Source: Maratus speciosus
Taxonomy: Eukaryota; Arthropoda; Arachnida; Araneae; Salticidae
Assembly: GCA_963932465.1 (NCBI GenBank)
Contig: OZ010787.1
Coordinates: 19,237,936 to 19,301,935 of the forward strand
DNA length: 64,000 nt
Reading direction: 5' to 3'
The position numbers were made by a program, and so were the translations under genes. The notes beneath the pieces are model-generated. The model was not told where the DNA came from and did no database searches. It worked only from the letters and a program-made list of their open reading frames with translations. Within the stretch, counting starts at the first letter, position 1; every line of letters begins with the position of its first letter. Of this stretch, positions 38,001 to 48,822 are shown piece by piece.

Positions 38001-41000
38001 TTTGAGGATTCATTGGTTAAGGATAAAGGGGGGGGGGCTAGTCCACCCCTTTAATTTAGGTAAATGGTTTTTTTGTAGGATTATTCGATTTGCTCCAAAT
38101 TTGGTATACCGGTTTCTTATGGCTTCCTTGATTAGATTTGGAGGTTCACTGGTTAAGTATAAAGGGGGAAACGGGCACTAATTCCCCTTCACTTATCTTT
38201 TTGAGTGGCATTATTCTTTAAAATAAGAGTATGATATACAGTTAGTGTGACTAGCCTGTGAGCTCAATGCCATCAGTTTAGCTGGGCACTTTTCTTTTTT
38301 ATTAGCTCACAGGCTATCAAAGCCTGAGAGCTAATTTGCCCGCCCGTTCTGTATGTATGTATGTATGTATGTATGTATGTACGTAACGCGATAACTCTTG
38401 ACAGAAATATCCGATTTCCTTCAAAAATTTTTTCTAGGTTCATTGTGATAAGGCGCTTCCCCGATTAGTTTTGGGAGTTTATTGGTTACGGATAAAGGGG
38501 AAAAAACGGGGTTAGTCCAACCCCTTAATTCAGATAAATGGGTTTTTCCTGCAGAATCATTCGATTTGCTCCGTATTTGGTATACCTATTTATTATGTTA
38601 AGGAGCTTCCCTGATTAGTTTTGGGGGTTCATTGGTTAAGGATAAAGGGGGAAAAGGATCGTTAGTCCACCCCTTTTAATTCAGATAAATGTGTTTTTCA
38701 TGCAGAATGATTCGATTTTCTCTGAATTTGGTATACCGGTTTATTGTATTAAGGAACTTCCCTGATTAGTTTAGGGGGTTCACTGGTTAAGGATAAAGGG
38801 GGAAAAGGGAGGTTATCCCGCCCCTCTTAATTTAGATAAATGTGTTTTTCATGCAGAATTATTCGCTTTGCTCAAAATTTGGTATACCGGTTTATTATGT
38901 TAAGGAGCTTCCCTGATTCGTTTTGGGGATTCACTGGTTGAGCATAAAGATGGGCTAGTCCACCCCCTTAATTTAGAGAAATGGTTTTTTTGCAGGATTA
39001 TTCGATTTGCTCCAAATTTGGTATACCGGTTTATTATGATAAGGAACTTCCCCGGTTAGATTTGGAGGTTCACTGGTTAAGTATAAAGGGGCAAACGGGG
39101 GCTAATTCCCCTTCACTTATTTTTTTTGAGTGGCATTATTCTTTAAAATAAGAGTATAATATACAATTAGCGTGATATGCCTGTGGCTCAATGCCATCAG
39201 TTTAGCTGGGCACTTTTCATTTTTTTTAGCTCACAGGCTATCAAAGCCTGAGAGCTAATGTTCCCGCCCCCGTTCTGTATGTAGGTACGTACGTATGTAT
39301 ATATGTATGTATGTATCTATGTATGTACGTAACGCGATAACTCTTGATAGAAAAATCCGATATGCTTCAAAATTTTTTTCTAGGTTCATTGTGATAAGGC
39401 GCTTCCCCGATTAGTTTTGGGAGTTCATGGTTACGGATAAAGGGGAAAAAACGGGGTTAGTCCAACCCCTTAATTCAGATAAATGGGTTTTTCCTGCAGA
39501 ATCATTCGATTTGCTCCGTATTTGGTATACCTATTTATTATGTTAAGGAGCTTCCCTGATTAGTTTGGGGGTTCATTTGTTAAGGATAAAGTAGAAAAAG
39601 GGGGGTTAGTCCACCCCCTTAAATCACATAAATGGGTTTTTCATGCAGAATGATTCGATTTTCTCCGAATTTGGTATACCGGTTTATTATGTTAAGAAAC
39701 TTCCCTGATTAGTTTTGGGAGTTCATTGGTTAAGGATAAAGGGGGAAAAACGGGGTTAGGCCACCCCCATAATTCAGATAAATGGGTTTTTCATGCAGAA
39801 TCATTCGATTTGCTCCGTATTTGGTATACCTATTTATTATGTTAAGGAGCTTCCCTGATTAGTTTTGGGGTTCATTGGTTAAGGATAAAGGGGAAAAAGG
39901 GGGGTTAGTCCACCCCCTTAATTCACATAAATGGGTTTTTCATGCAGAATGATTCGATTTTCTCCGAATTTGGTATACCGGTTTATTATGTAAAGAAACT
40001 TCCCTGATTAGTTTTGGGAGTTCATTGGTTAAGGATAAAGGGGGAAAACGGGGTTAGGCCACCCCCATAATTCAGATAAATGGGTTTTTCATGCAGAATC
40101 ATTCGATTTGCTCCGTATTTGGTATACCTATTTATTATGTTAAGGAGCTTCCCTGATTAGTTTTGGGGGTGCATTGGTTAAGGATAAAGGGGGAAAAAGG
40201 GGGGTTAGTCCACCCCCTTAATTCAGATAAATGGGTTTTTCATGCAGAATGATTCGATTTTCTCCGAATTTGGTATACCGGTTTATTATGTTAAGAAACT
40301 TCCCTGATTAGTTCTGTGGGTTCATTGGTTAAGGATAAAGGGGGAAAAGGGAAGTTAGCCCGCCCCTCTTACATTAGATAAATGGGTTTTTCATGCTGAA
40401 TCGTTCGATTTGCTCCGAAGTTGGTATACCGGTTTATTATGTTAAGGAACTTCCCTGATTAGTTTTGGGGGTTCATTGGTTAAGGATAAAGGGGGAAGGG
40501 GGCTAGTCCACCCCCCTTAATTTATATAAACGGGTTTTACATGCAGAATTATTCGCTTTGCTCCAAATTTTGTATACCGGTTTATTATGTTAAGAAGCTT
40601 CCCTGATTCGTTTTGGGGATTCATTGGTTAAGGATAAAGGGGGGGCTAGTCCACCCCATTAATTTAGATAAATGGGTTTTTTTGCAGGATTATTCGATTT
40701 GCTCCAAATTTGGTATACCGTTGTATTATGATAAGGAGCTTCCCTGATTAGATTTGGAGGTTCACTGGTTAAGTATAAAGGGGGAAACGGCGGCTAATTC
40801 CCCTTCACTTATTTTTTTGAGGGGCATAATTATTATTTAAAATAAGAGTATGATATACAATTTGTGTGAATAGCCTCTGAGCTCAGTGCCATCAGTTTAG
40901 CTGGGCACTTTTCTTTTTTATTTAGGTCACAGGCTGTCAAAGCCTGAGAGTTAATGTGCCCGCCCGTTCTGTATGTATATACGTTTGTATGTATGTATGT

Positions 41001-41739
41001 ATGTATGTATGTACGTAACGCGATAACTCTTGATAGAAACATCCGATTTGCTTCAAAATTTTTTTGTAGGTTCATTGTGATAAGGTGCTTCCCGGATTAG
41101 TTTTGAGAGTTCATTGGTTAAGGGTAAAGGAGAAAAACGGTGTTAGTCCAACCCCTTAATTCAGATAAATGGGTTTTTCTTGCAGAATCATTCGATTTGC
41201 TCCGAATTTGGTATACCGGTTTATTATGTTAAGGAACTTCCCTGATTAGTTTTGGGGTTCATTGGTTAAGGATAAAGGGGGAAAAGGGGGGTTAGTCCAC
41301 CCCCTTAATTCAGATAAATGGGTTTTACCTGCAGAATCATTCGATTTGCTCCGAATTTGGTATACCGGTTTATTATGTTAAGGAACTTCCCTGATTAGTT
41401 TTGGGGGTTCACTGGTTAAGGATAAAGGAGGAAAAGGGGGGTTAGTCCACCCCTTTTAATTCAGATAAATGGGTTTTTCATGCAGAATGATTCGATTTGC
41501 TCCGAATTTGGTATACCGGTTTATTATGTTAAGGAACTTCCCTGATTCGTTTTGGGGATTCATTGGTTGAGGATAAAGGGGGGGGCTATTCCACCCCCTT
41601 AATTTAGATAAATGGCTTTTTTGCAGGATTATTCGATTTGCTCCAAATTTGGTATACCGGTTTATTATGATAAGGAGCTTTCTGATTAGATTTGGAGGTT
41701 CACTGGTTAAGTATAAAGGGGGAAACGGGGGCTAATTCC

Positions 41740-41856
41740 CCTTCACTTTTTTTTGAGGGGCATTATTCTTTAAAATAAGAGTATGATATACAATTAGTGT
41801 GAATAGCCTGTGAGCTCAATGCCATCAGTTTATCTGGGCACTTTTCTTTTTTATTT
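41740..41856 (+). repeat. 3' module of the composite satellite unit (last copy)
   Basis: The order is AATTCCCCTTCACTT, a T-run, GAGGGGCATTATTCTTTAAA, ATAAGAGTAT, GATATACAATT, AGCCTGTGAGCTCAATGCCA, then CAGTTTAGCTGGGCACTTTT and CTTTTTTATTT. Internal copies then run into AGCTCACAGGCT and the next 5' module. This last copy instead leaves the array after TTTTTTATTT, so the array ends at a unit boundary. Confidence 0.75.
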
Positions 41857-41877
41857 TAAGTATTACAGGGATTTCCG

Positions 41878-42288
41878 CATAGAGAAGTGATAGGGGTGGA
41901 GTCTGCTTTCCATAGAGAATTCCGTTGAAAAGCGGCATCAATATGACCGGCCCTACTCATGTAAAGGTTTCCAGATTTCGCTCGTTATCGCTTGCTTGGC
42001 AATTTGAGAATTGTTGCCGGTCGTGAAAAAAAAATATATAAAAATACTCAGCATCCACATTATGCATGTGAAGTAGTGCAAAAATATAAACAAAGTAAAA
42101 CAAAGCAACTTAAAATCTCTTTTAAATTAGTAAAGGAAGATTCTCACTTTAAGTTAACGATACGGTAATTTGTTTATATTCCTTTCGCAAACATATGTTG
42201 GCCTTTGGCGGTAAAAGTCACGTGACTATTATGTTGGTTCCAGTTTAGAATTACCAAAGCACTCTCCACCCCTATCTCTTCTCTATGG
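41878..42288. mobile_element. MITE with ~30-bp inverted ends (GAGAAGNGATAGGGGTGGAG)
   Basis: The left end, CATAGAGAAGTGATAGGGG, is complementary to the right end CCCCTATCTCTTCTCTATG, with a few mismatches. TA at the first inner position of both ends could be a TA target duplication, which would fit a Tc1/mariner-type MITE, but the flanks also look slightly palindromic. There is no coding sequence inside. It lies just outside the satellite array. Confidence 0.6.
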
Positions 42289-42297
42289 ATATCCGAT

Positions 42298-42595
42298 TTC
42301 CATACTGTGTATTCTAGTCGCTATAACTTAAAAAAGCGCTAAAATATTGTATCCCTTATATGTGCAACGATGCTGCAGAAATATGAAGATCGCAGTGACA
42401 TCTGCAGGATATTTTCGACACCTGCAAGATATTGCTAGTCTATACAATGTAATACTAGTAATACCATAATCCCGCAGATATCGCTGCGATCGACACTTGG
42501 GATTTTAGGAAGATCGTCGCACGTTTAAGGGATACAAATTTTTACCACTGTTTGGATAGCATATTTCCACACTAGGTATTCTAGACGCTGTAGTA
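42298..42595. repeat. Pair of ~30-bp direct repeats around a MITE
   Basis: TTTCCATACTGTGTATTCTA near 42298 and TTTCCACACTAGGTATTCTA near 42566 lie in the same orientation, each followed by G-CGCT. They bracket the MITE at 42347-42531. They are too long and too far from its ends to be its target duplication, so they more likely reflect an older local duplication. Confidence 0.45.
42347..42531. mobile_element. 185-bp MITE (TTGTATCCCTTA ends)
   Basis: TTGTATCCCTTA at the left pairs with TAAGGGATACAA at the right. The complementarity runs inward with mismatches through GTGCAACGAT / ATCGTCGCAC and TGCAGATATCGCTGCGATC-like segments. It is noncoding. Confidence 0.6.
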
Positions 42596-42934
42596 ATGGA
42601 CCTTATGCACGCGACCTGAGGTAGAGGCTAAAATTCGTCTGCTGGCGATACTATTTACTGGCGGCGTTTAGTATAGCAGTCTATGGAATGTGAGTTATTA
42701 ATGCTTGTTTGTTAAAAATACCGCAGAAATATTCTTTGTTGTAGCAGCATATACTTAATATATTGTAATATTAATTCAAAATGTTGTTCTGTATTGAAGA
42801 AAATTCCCTAAGTTTGCAAATTTTCAGTTAAAATATATGCACTCAACCTGGATTAAGGCTAAAGTCGTCTGCTAGCGGTGTTTACCCCTGCGCATACTTG
42901 CATTCTGACGGTGCAGTGGCTAGAATAACAGATC
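42532..42934. other. Intergenic DNA with short repeated words
   Basis: No gene was seen. GAGGCTAAAATTCGTCTGCT (about 42627) recurs in diverged form near 42855. GGACCTTATGC near 42600 is the complement of the GCATAAGGTCC found at the MITE site in each 1-kb tandem unit, so this stretch may hold a short inverted relic of that unit. Confidence 0.35.
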
Positions 42935-43065
42935 AACATTACCGCCAGCTCTCACCGCCCCCTGAATACTAGGCCTGAGCGCTGAAACAAAAATGGCGGC
43001 TGCTGAAGGCGGATTTTTTTTTCAGCGTGAGTACGATCCCTTAAATATTAGTACCAATAATTTTT
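42935..43065 (-). repeat. Inverted, truncated copy of part of the 1-kb tandem unit
   Basis: CCTGAATACTAGGCCTGAGC, then AATGGCGGCTGCTGAAGGCG and GATCCCTTAAATATT, are the diverged complement of about 43130-43243. With unit 1 it forms a ~310-bp palindrome centred near 43097. It occurs only at the left edge of the array, which suggests an inversion at the edge or insertion into a related copy. Confidence 0.55.
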
Positions 43066-43265
43066 TTAAGTTTTTTCCGCTTTATTTTTCTGAGATTAAA
43101 CAAGTCTAAGAAATCTTTTATAAAAACCTGGTGTCTACATTTAAGGGGCCGTACCTACGATAAAAAAAATCCGCCTTCGGCATCCGCCATTTTTATGTTA
43201 GCACTCAGGCCTAGTATTCAGAAGGCGGTGACAGCTGTGGTGTCTGAAGTCACCTGCATAAGGTC

Positions 43266-43449
43266 GAGGCTAACGAGAAAGACAGGCTACCGCGGTGCAT
43301 TCCACGTATCTTTTTTTACAGACGCTGGAGTCACGTGATGCTCGAATGCACCAATGAAGGTGTTCGAAAAGAGCATCACGTCACTCTAGCAGTCTGTATA
43401 AAAAGACACGTGGAATTCACCGCGGTAGCCTGTATTTTTCGTTAGCCTC
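43266..43449. mobile_element. Hairpin MITE in tandem unit 1 (GCATAAGGTC duplication)
   Basis: GAGGCTAACGA at the left end and TCGTTAGCCTC at the right end enclose a long imperfect hairpin (arms GGCTACCGCGGTG / CACCGCGGTAGCC). GCATAAGGTC lies directly on both sides (43256-43265, 43450-43459). Depending on where the inverted repeat is cut, the duplication is 8 to 10 bp, which would suit hAT or Mutator-type elements. Confidence 0.7.
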
Positions 43450-44268
43450 GCATAAGGTCCATTGTAATAACTTAACTGACGGAATATACGAACGCCGTCA
43501 GGCTGATGGAAAACTATAAAATATTTATTAACATAGAAACAACCATACCACACGAATGACCGACGATTTGCCGATCGCAACAAGTGTGCAGTATAGGCGC
43601 CATCTATCGTGCACAAGATCGATTACAAACACAGTTCACAACATGTACAAATACAAATTAGTATATTAAAAATAAATAGAAAACGTAGTGAAATTCTTAA
43701 ATGAACATTAAAGAATAACTAAAAATGTAATAATAAAGCAATATAATTATTAAAGTGATCAGGAACAGTCAACAACGTCGTTAAAACGAACTGGGAGTTT
43801 CACTTGTCTGCCACAGCGTGCCCGTTGTATAGATTGTTCTAATTATCAACTTGGCTCAGAGTGGTACATCGCCGTTGGCTGCGACGTCTGGTTGCTTACG
43901 AGAACAGATGTATGATCAGCCTCTTAGGAGGCAATATTTCATTACCGGAAGACTGCAATATATAGGCAGGTTTTGATCTGTCTACGGATATATTGATTTA
44001 TCTGCCTTTAATTAATAATTGAAAGCATTTTGGGGTTATTTGCAACACAAGGAAAGGCCCTTTATATGGGGGCTCTAATGTTTGTTTTTTTTTCTGAGAT
44101 TAAACAAGTCTAAGAAATCTTTTATAAAATACTGGTGTCTACATTTAAGGGGCCGTACCTACGATAAAAAAATCCGCCTTCGGCATCCGCCATTTTTATG
44201 TTAGCACTCAGGCCTAGTATTCAGGAGGCGGTGACAGCTCTGGTGTCTGAAGTCACCTGCATAAGGTC

Positions 44269-44452
44269 GAGGCTAACGAGAAAGACAGGCTACCGCGGTG
44301 CATTCCACGTATCTTTTTTTACAGACGCTGGAGTCACGTGATGCTCGAATGCACCAATGAAGGTGTGCGAAAAGAGCATCACGTCACTCTAGCAGTCTGT
44401 ATAAAAAGACACGTGGAATTCACCGCGGTAGCCTGTATTTTTCGTTAGCCTC
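44269..44452. mobile_element. Same hairpin MITE in tandem unit 2
   Basis: Same ends and the same flanking GCATAAGGTC as in unit 1. The shared site shows it was amplified with the unit, not inserted again. Confidence 0.7.
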
Positions 44453-45270
44453 GCATAAGGTCCATTGTAATAACTTAACTGACGGAATATACGAACGCCG
44501 TCAGGCTGATGGAAAACTATAAAATATTTATTAACATAGAAACAACCATACCACACGAATGACCGACGATTTGCCGATCGCAACAAGTGTGCAGTATAGG
44601 CGCCATCTATCGTGAACAAGATCGATTACAAACACAGTTCACAACATGTACAAATACAAATTAGTATATTAAAAATAAATAGAAAACGTAGTGAAATTCT
44701 TAAATGAACATTAAAGAATAACTAAAAATGTAATAATAAAGCAATATAATTATTAAAGTGATCAGGAACAGTCAACAACGTCGTTAAAACGAACTGGGAG
44801 TTTCACTTGTCTGCCACAGCGTGCCCGTTGCATAGATTGTTCTAATTATTCACTTGGCTCAGAGTGGTACATCGCCGTTGGATGCGACGTCTGGTTGCTT
44901 ACGAGAACAGACGTATGATCAGCCTCTTAGGAGGCAATATTTCATTACCGGAAGACTGCAATATATAGGCAGGTTTTGATCTGTCTACGGATATATTGAT
45001 TTATTTGCCTTTAATTAATAATTGAAAGCATTTTGGGGTTATTTGCAACACAAGGAAAGGCCCTTTATATGGGGGCTCTAATGTTTTTTTTTTTTCTGAG
45101 ATTAAACAAGTCTAAGAAATCTATTATAAAATACTGGTGTCTACATTTAAGGGGCCGTACCTACGATAAAAAAATCCGCCTTCGGCATCCGCCATTTTTA
45201 TGTTAGCACTCAGGCCTAGTATTCAGAAGGCGGTGACAGCTGTGGTGTCTGAAGTCACCTGCATAAGGTC

Positions 45271-45454
45271 GAGGCTAACGAGAAAGACAGGCTACCGCGG
45301 TGCATTCCACGTATCTTTTTTTACAGACGCTGGAGTCACTTGATGCTCGAATGCACCAATGAAGGTGTGCGAAAAGAGCATCACGTCACTCTAGCAGTGT
45401 GTATAAAAAGACACGTGGAATTCACCGCGGTAGCCTGTATTTTTCGTTAGCCTC
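45271..45454. mobile_element. Same hairpin MITE in tandem unit 3
   Basis: Same ends and flanking duplication. It has a substitution in the left arm (GAGTCACTTGATG instead of GAGTCACGTGATG). Confidence 0.7.
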
Positions 45455-46276
45455 GCATAAGGTCCATTGTAATAACTTAACTGACGGAATATACGAACGC
45501 CGTCAGGCTGATGGAAAACTATAAAATATTTATTAACATAGAAACAACCATACCACACGAATGACCGACGATTTGCCGATCGCAACAAGTGTGCAGTATA
45601 GGCGCCATCTATCGTGAACAAGATCGATTACAAACACAGTTCACAACATATACAAATACAAAATAGTACTATATTAAAAATAAATAGAAAACGTAGTGAA
45701 ATTCTTAAATGAACATTAAAGAATAACTAAAAATGTAATAATAAAGCAATATAATTGTTAAAGTGATCAGGAACATTCAACAACGTCGTTAAAACGAACT
45801 GGGAGTTTCACTTGTCTGCCACAGCGTGCCTGTTGCATAGATTGTTCTAATTATTCACTTGGCTCAGCGTGGTACATCGCCGTTGGCTGCGACGTCTGGT
45901 TGCTTACGAGAACAGACGTATGATCAGCCTCTTAGGAGGCAATATTTCATTACCGGAAGACTGCAATATATAGGCAGGTTTTGATCTGTCTACGGATATA
46001 TTGATTTATTTGCCTTTAATTAATAGTTGAAAGCATTTTGGGGTTATTTGCAACACAAGGAAATGCCCTTTATATGGGGGCTCTAATGTTTTTTTTTTTT
46101 CTGAGATTAAACAAGTCTAAGAAATCTTTTATAAAATACTGTTGTCTACATTTAAAGGGCCGTACCTACGATAAAAAAAATCCGCCTTCGGCATCCGCCA
46201 TTTTTATGTTAGTGCTCCGGCCTAGTATTCAGGGGGCGGTGACAGCTCTGGTGTCTGACGTCACCTGCATAAGGTC

Positions 46277-46460
46277 GAGGCTAACGAGAAAGACAGGCTA
46301 CCTCGGTGCATTCCACGTATCTTTTTTTTATAGACGCTGGAGTCACGTGATGCTCGAATGCACCAATGAAGGTGTTCGAAAAGAGCATCACATCACTTTA
46401 GCAGTCTGTAAAAAAAGACACGTGGAATTCACCGCGGTAGCCTGTATTTTTCGTTACCTC
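46277..46460. mobile_element. Same hairpin MITE in tandem unit 4 (most diverged)
   Basis: Same ends and duplication. Differences include TCGTTACCTC at the right end, CTACCTCGGTG in the left arm and a longer T-run in the arm. Unit 4 thus appears to be the most diverged of the four. Confidence 0.65.
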
Positions 46461-47123
46461 GCATAAGGTCCATTGTAATAACTTAACTGACGGAATATAC
46501 GAACACCGTCAGGCTGATGGAAAACTATAAAAGATTTATTAACATAGAAACAACCATACCATACCACATCGCGGCTAGCACAAGACTGATTGTCGTTTGA
46601 CCGACGATTTGCCGATCGCAACAAGTGTGCAGTATAGGCGTCATCTATCGTGAACAAGATCGATTACAAACACAGTTCACAACATATACAAATATAAATT
46701 AGTATATTAAAAATAAATAGAAAACGTAGTGAAATTCTTAAATGAACATTAAAGAATAACTAAAAATGTAATAATAAAGCAATATAATTATTAAATTGAT
46801 CAGGAACAGTCAACAACGTATTTAAAACGAACTGGGAGTTTCACTTGTCTGCCACAGCGTGTCCGTTGCACAGATTGTTCTAATTATTCACTTGGCTCAG
46901 CGTGGTACATCGCCGTTGCTGCGACGTCTGGTTGCTTACAGGAACAGAAGTATGATCAGCCTCTTAAGTAGGAGGCAATATTTCATTACCGGAAGACTGC
47001 AATATATAGGCAGGTTTTGATCTGTCTACGGAGATATTGATTTATTTGCCCTTAATTAATAATTGAAAGCATTTTGGGGTTATTTGCAACACAAGGAAAG
47101 GCCCTTTATATGGGGGCTCTAAT

Positions 47124-47124
<1 letters not shown>

Positions 47125-47165
<41 letters not shown>
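47125..47165. repeat. Poly(T) tract of 41 bases
   Basis: An uninterrupted T41 sits at the end of the fourth 1-kb unit, exactly where the other units carry a T-run of about 8-12. It also marks the boundary with gypsy element 2. Read on the minus strand it is an A41 tail. Such a long pure tract is either young or a sequencing expansion. Confidence 0.85.
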
Positions 47166-47168
<3 letters not shown>

Positions 47169-47672
47169 GTCAATACGTAGAAAAACATGAGAGCAGGTAT
47201 ACAGATCTTTTGGTATGAAAATGTTTTTCTTGCATTTGAGTTTGGATCTATTAGGGCTTAAAGAGAACCATCTGTCTTCGAAGGTTAATTAGAAAATATT
47301 GGTTATTTCGATTCTTCAAAAAATTCACAAGGTATTTTGATAGTTTTACCATAAACCATTTAAGCAATTGTGTAATACCTACAGTCCTCATGTAGAGCAG
47401 TTCGCAAACCCATAAGAACTGTTGTTAATGTCTATGTCCAGCGAAGAGAGTTATGACACCTAATAGCTGATGTTAAAGTACGGTGAAGACGTTCAATTTT
47501 TGCATTATATTAAGGATAGTAAGAAGTCATGTACTTCGACTTTACACCACATAATGAGGTAATTTCGAAGTAATTCAGAATTAAACTGAGTTTGTGTATC
47601 AGTAATAACACAAGGGGGTACTCCAATTTTAGTAAAAATCTCTTGTAATACTTCTACAGTGATGTTTGGTAA
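47166..47672 (-). pseudogene. Gypsy 2 integrase, C-terminal half of the catalytic core
   Basis: The reading ITVEVLQEIFTKIGVPP, then CVITDTQTQFNSELLRN carries the second catalytic Asp. After a frameshift near 47530, KIERLHRTLTSAIRC carries the Glu region, followed by decayed sequence ending RRQM near 47270. The frame joins the first half at 50898 when the pogo-like element and one TA are left out. Confidence 0.75.
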
Positions 47673-47674
47673 TA

Positions 47675-47697
47675 GTGGGGGAAAAGGGGGCACATAG
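47675..47697 (+). repeat. Left terminal inverted repeat of the pogo-like element
   Basis: GTGGGGGAAAAGGGGGCACA follows the TA at 47673. It pairs imperfectly with the right end; the shared core is AAGGGGCACAT. Confidence 0.65.
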
Positions 47698-47865
47698 AGA
47701 GATTTTTTAATTACTCTCATACATTTCAATTCTAATGGTTTAGTTCAAATAACTAATATCACTATTTTGTAGTTTATAGTCTTAATAATGTTTAAAGCCT
47801 CCGACTAAACTGAAAAGTTAAATATTTAATTTTTATTTATTTAAAGAGTATAATGAAAAATATTG

Positions 47866-47934
47866 TTCCAATGTGCCCCTGCATGAGGTACATTGGGCCA
47901 GTGTTAAATTAGTATGGGGGCAGATTGGGACACC
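47866..47934. repeat. Left subterminal CCAATGTGCCCC-type repeats
   Basis: Three related motifs occur within 70 bp: CCAATGTGCCCCT (47868), GTACATTGGGCC (inverted, 47888) and GGGGGCAGATTGGGAC (inverted, 47916). They resemble the terminal repeat core. In DNA transposons such subterminal motifs often bind the transposase; that role is inferred here. Confidence 0.6.
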
Positions 47935-48603
47935 ATATCGTTTTGAACTCCTAGAAAGAATTTCATGACTATTTATGCATAGTAATTTTTAATAACATAA
48001 AAAAGAAGTTACAGCAGCTTTTGTATATTTATTGGACACGAAAATTAATTAGATTCAGAATCACCGAGAAGTAAGATTTTTACTTTAAATACTTTACCTC
48101 TTTTAGTTGATGCTTTGCCTTCAGTTAATTTTCTTTTCTTCTGTTGTTTTTCAACAACTTTTCTTTCTATTCTGTCTTTCTCTTGGGAAGAAGTTAGATT
48201 ACGAGACTTCCCAGGTTTGTTTTTCCACGGAAAGCTTTTGGATTGGGTCTTATGGTTACTGGAGCGACTGGCGAAGAAAAATTTGCTTCAAGTTTGGATT
48301 CAGTAACAAAACTATTGCTAATGAGAGTTTCAGTTGAGCTGGAGGGTTCGGAGGGGGACAAAACGCCACCAGTATCTCGATAATTTTCAATACCTGAGTT
48401 TTGAATACAGTCATCGACTAGATTATCAGGACTTAGTGTTTCTGTAACGTTTTAGTTTGGTTTTTATTGAACACATACATCAGACTTGTGTGCTTGACCC
48501 CAAGGTCCGTTTATAAGTCATCGTCGATATACAGGGAAGATATAGCACAATAAAATTTACAACACAGAGAATTTTTACATGCAGGAGCTCCACAAAGAGT
48601 GTT

Positions 48604-48692
48604 TAACGGAGCCAGCGGGAGTCGAACCCGCAAGCTTCCTACGCTCTCAAGCGATTAGTAGCGTGGTGTCATATCCACTCGGCCACGGAAGC
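48604..48692 (-). ncRNA. tRNA-like sequence, probably head of a tRNA-derived SINE
   Basis: On the minus strand it has a perfect A box (TGGCCGAGTGG) and a perfect B box (GGTTCGACTCC) in a GCGGG/CCCGC T-arm. An extra arm (CGCTTGAGAGCG) suggests a class II (Ser/Leu-type) ancestor. The acceptor ends do not pair and the anticodon arm is irregular, so I do not call a functional tRNA or anticodon. It sits inside the pogo-like element, and about 100 bp of unrelated sequence follows on its 3' side (to about 48510), as a SINE body would. Confidence 0.6.
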
Positions 48693-48822
48693 CCCTTCTT
48701 TTACGTGTGAAGCTACAAAATCATATGCACTGAAAACGCTTTGGTTAAACGGCCAAATTCCTGTTGACTTAGATCCAGTTGTAATGTTGCGAATAATGAT
48801 GCATTATATGCAAGTGTTACAA

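Larger units (their letters stand above)
10397..41856. repeat. 31.5-kb composite satellite array (150-bp monomers plus spacer modules)
   Basis: The basic monomer is 150 bp by direct count, with length variation in G-runs. Landmarks in order are GATTAGTTTTGGGGG, TTCATTGGTTAAGGATAAAG, a G-run / TTAGTCCA / C-run block, TTAATTCAGATAAATGGG, TTTTTCATGCAGAATCATTC, GATTTGCTCC, TTTGGTATACCGGTTTATTA and AAGGAACTTCCCT. Runs of monomers are interrupted about 26 times by a non-monomer block. Monomer subtypes are ordered. The first after each block has GGGAATTCATTGGTTACGG or similar. The penultimate has GATTCATTGGTTGAGC and TTTTTTGCAGGATTATTCG. The last has GGTTCACTGGTTAAGTATAAA. The repeating unit is therefore a whole composite element, not the monomer alone. 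Open frames with a 50-aa period arise because 150 is divisible by 3; none spans more than two monomers. A near-nucleosomal monomer length would suit a heterochromatic or centromeric satellite, but that is inference. Confidence 0.95.
43090..47124. repeat. Four tandem copies of a ~1-kb unit
   Basis: Units start at CTGAGATTAAACAAG near 43090, 44094, 45096 and 46101, giving periods of 1004, 1002 and 1005 bp. Each ends GGGGGCTCTAATG plus a T-run. Shared landmarks are ATCCGCCTTCGGCATCCGCC, a hairpin MITE, CGCCGTCAGGCTGATGG and TAGGCGCCATCTATCGTG. Read on the minus strand, each unit starts with CATTAGAGC and a CATATAAAG TATA-like box and ends in an A-run, so the array could be head-to-tail copies of a retroposon. 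Copy 4 has a ~25-bp insertion near 46565. The 76-aa frames repeated in each copy have no recognisable domain and I do not call them genes. Confidence 0.85.

Noticed and set aside
17145..41075. Minus-strand frames rich in Tyr, Ile, His and Thr (YTYIHTYIHTY-like)
   Set aside because: They are translations of the TATG/TACG microsatellite joined to the 3' module, not protein genes.
10397..41856. CRISPR-like array
   Set aside because: Repeats are adjacent 150-bp monomers without unique spacers of regular length, in a eukaryotic context.
43386..46657. 76-aa minus-strand frame repeated in each 1-kb unit, and a 142-aa plus-strand frame in unit 4
   Set aside because: The first is conserved only because the units are tandem copies; the second depends on indels in one unit and crosses the MITE hairpin. 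Neither shows a domain.
48604..48692. Functional tRNA-Ser/Leu gene on the minus strand
   Set aside because: A and B boxes are perfect, but the acceptor ends do not pair and the anticodon arm is irregular; it also sits inside a transposon.
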